Assembly (NCBI GenBank): GCA_947307285.1
Contig: CAMZIS010000078.1
Span: 1 to 6,458 of the forward strand
From: an uncultured Peptococcaceae bacterium
Lineage (GTDB): Bacteria > Bacillota > Dehalobacteriia > UBA4068
Reading direction: 5' to 3'
Length of the DNA stretch: 6,458 bases
Below are positions 5,365 through 6,458 of this stretch, one piece after another; within the stretch, counting starts at the first letter, position 1; every line of letters begins with the position of its first letter. The notes under the pieces are model-generated. The model was given only the letters and a program-made list of their open reading frames with translations. It did no database searches and was not told the origin of the DNA. Made by a program: the position numbers and the translations under genes.

Positions 5365-5375
5365 AAGTAAATCAA
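5348..5375 (-). promoter_or_regulatory. Sigma-A-type promoter for the HxlR-VOC operon
   Basis: Reading leftwards, TTGATT (complement of 5370-5375) is followed after 16 bases by a perfect TATAAT (complement of 5348-5353). The start point would be near 5341, leaving a leader of about 65 bases before the HxlR ATG. Confidence 0.65.
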
Positions 5376-5398
5376 CAGGCAATGATCCGGCGACCGCC

Positions 5399-5407
5399 GG
5401 AGGAGGG
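5399..5407 (+). promoter_or_regulatory. Ribosome binding site that fixes the acetyltransferase start
   Basis: GGAGGAGGG lies just before ATG 5411, with the best GGAGG core at 5399-5403, seven bases upstream. The open frame continues upstream to 5309, but that ATG has no such site, and the extension has no acetyltransferase character and crosses the divergent promoters. Confidence 0.8.
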
Positions 5408-5410
5408 ACC

Positions 5411-5899
5411 ATGCTGATACGCCGCGCGGAAAACAGGGATATCGACGCCGTGCACCGCCTGCTGCGGCAGGTGCTGGAACTGCACGCGGAGCTCCGGCCC
5501 GACCTCTTCGTTTCGGGGGAGGCCAAGTACGACAAGGACGTGCTGCGCCACGTCTTCGCCGACGACAACCGCCCCGTGTACGTGGCCGTGGACGAAGATG
5601 ATACCGTGGCGGGCTACGCCTTCTGCGCCCTGCAGCAGCGGCCCGACGCCGCCTATATCCGGCCCGGACGCTCCCTCTACCTGGACGACCTGTGCGTGGA
5701 CGAAGGCCGCCGCGGTGAGGGCCTGGGCCGGATGCTCTTCGCCCACGTGCTGGAGGAAGCGGCCCGCATGGGCTGCACGGACGTTACCCTCAACGTGTGG
5801 CAGGGCAACGACGCGGCCCGGGCCTTTTATGAAAAAATGGGAATGTTCGTACGGGAAACGAAGCTGGAATACACCCTGCGGAGCGAGAGCGGACAGTAA
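5411..5899 (+). CDS. GNAT family N-acetyltransferase
   Basis: GNAT enzymes move an acetyl group from acetyl-CoA to an amine of a protein, drug or metabolite. From ATG 5411 the product is 162 residues, a normal single-domain length. The start MLIRRAENRDIDAVHRLL is the typical beta1-alpha1 opening. VYVAVDEDDTVAGYAFC (56-72) gives strands beta2-beta3. LYLDDLCVDEGRRGEGLGRMLFAHVLEEA (89-117) is motif A, with the acetyl-CoA pyrophosphate loop RRGEGLG at 100-106. VTLNVWQGNDAARAFYEKMGM (125-145) is motif B, with the usual N-x-x-A-x-x-F-Y pattern. The substrate cannot be judged. It is divergent from the HxlR gene and shares its intergenic region; the radical SAM gene follows 64 bases later on the same strand with no terminator seen between them, so the two may be co-transcribed. 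Confidence 0.92.
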   Translation: MLIRRAENRDIDAVHRLLRQVLELHAELRPDLFVSGEAKYDKDVLRHVFADDNRPVYVAVDEDDTVAGYAFCALQQRPDAAYIRPGRSLYLDDLCVDEGRRGEGLGRMLFAHVLEEAARMGCTDVTLNVWQGNDAARAFYEKMGMFVRETKLEYTLRSESGQ

Positions 5900-5963
5900 C
5901 AGACAGGATAAAGATTTATCAGGATAGATATTTGATCAAGAGAAAGGTTCAATAAGGAAAACT

Positions 5964-6458
5964 ATGGAAGCGAATTTCGGTCTGCAGGATTATTTGACCA
6001 AAGGCGTGGAAAAGGTGGTGGCCGATTCTTTGAAGGCCACCCTGCGCGACCCCAAGGAAAGCGCCTTCATGCTGCGCTTTGCCGCCGCCTCCCGCAAGGC
6101 CTCCCGCCGCCGCGCCGCCCTGGAAAAGGAAGGGGAGCACATCCCCACCTTCATCATGGCCTCCATCACCTCCAACTGCAACCTGCACTGCGCCGGCTGC
6201 TATTCCCGCTGCACCAACGCCACCCTGGATTCCGCCCCGGTGGAGCAGCTTTCCGCGGCGGAATGGGAAAAGATCTTCCGCGAGGCCGCCGACATCGGCG
6301 TGAGCTATATACTGCTGGCCGGCGGCGAACCGCTGCTCCGGCGGGACGTGATCGAGGCCGCGGGCGGCATCCCCTCTATTTTGTTCCCCATCTTCACCAA
6401 CGGCGTTTTTCTGGACGAAAGATACTTCGACCTGCTGGACCGCTGCCGCAACCTGCTG
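5964..6458 (+). CDS. Radical SAM protein, N-terminal 165 residues (runs off the window)
   Basis: Radical SAM enzymes bind a 4Fe-4S cluster and cleave S-adenosylmethionine to a 5'-deoxyadenosyl radical. The cluster motif CxxxCxxC is at Cys72, Cys76 and Cys79 (CNLHCAGCY). The SAM-contacting GGEP is at 120-123 within ILLAGGEPLLRRDV, and FPIFTNGVFL (141-150) is the usual next strand. Residues 1-60 form a helical, basic leader before the barrel. An additional cysteine lies at 83 (CYSRC). ATG 5964 follows AAGG (5954-5957) with good spacing. The frame has no stop before the window ends, so the C-terminal half, including any SPASM or auxiliary cluster domain that would point to a substrate, is missing. 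It could be a peptide-modifying (SPASM-type) or cofactor-type enzyme; I cannot say which. Confidence 0.9.
   Translation, partial: MEANFGLQDYLTKGVEKVVADSLKATLRDPKESAFMLRFAAASRKASRRRAALEKEGEHIPTFIMASITSNCNLHCAGCYSRCTNATLDSAPVEQLSAAEWEKIFREAADIGVSYILLAGGEPLLRRDVIEAAGGIPSILFPIFTNGVFLDERYFDLLDRCRNLL

Noticed and set aside
5309..5410. N-terminal extension of the acetyltransferase to ATG 5309
   Set aside because: There is no ribosome binding site, the sequence crosses the divergent promoters, and the GNAT fold begins at the ATG at 5411, which has a strong site.

Overview
The window is GC-rich bacterial DNA that fits a member of the Bacillota (Firmicutes). The main pointer is a very typical sporulation-type sigma factor SigH. 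A prfA-prmC-ywlC translation cluster, a sigma-A-like promoter, strong AGGAGG-type ribosome binding sites and an HxlR regulator agree with this. The order prfA then prmC is that of Bacilli-like and some other Bacillota clusters; I cannot name the class or genus from sequence alone, and a gut-type anaerobe (Clostridia or Negativicutes) is only an inference.

Left part (1-562): the 3' end of an unrecognised basic/acidic-tailed protein gene, followed by about 330 bases with no gene. That gap is filled by a striking array of short perfect hairpins with different arms but shared collar sequences, including a 23-bp exact duplication. It lies directly upstream of prfA and probably forms part of its leader transcript.

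Centre (563-3553): a tight three-gene translation-quality operon on the + strand. It encodes release factor RF1 (prfA), the methyltransferase that modifies the GGQ glutamine of release factors (prmC), and a two-domain Sua5/YwlC threonylcarbamoyl-AMP synthase for the t6A37 tRNA modification. RF1 is the expected substrate of its neighbour PrmC.

3554-4402: sigH has its own recognisable promoter, starts at a GTG placed by its Shine-Dalgarno sequence, and ends at a strong hairpin with A and T tracts that can stop transcription from both sides.

Right part (4421-6458): an accessory-looking region. On the minus strand an HxlR-family redox-type regulator with four N-terminal cysteines is followed by a VOC (glyoxalase-like) protein in a two-gene operon. 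Divergent from it, on the + strand, are a GNAT acetyltransferase and the first 165 codons of a radical SAM protein that runs off the window. The regulator probably controls its own operon from a promoter with a perfect TATAAT box in the divergent gap; control of the acetyltransferase from the same gap is possible but not shown.

I see no rRNA, tRNA, CRISPR array, transposase or phage gene. The least explained element is the hairpin array upstream of prfA.
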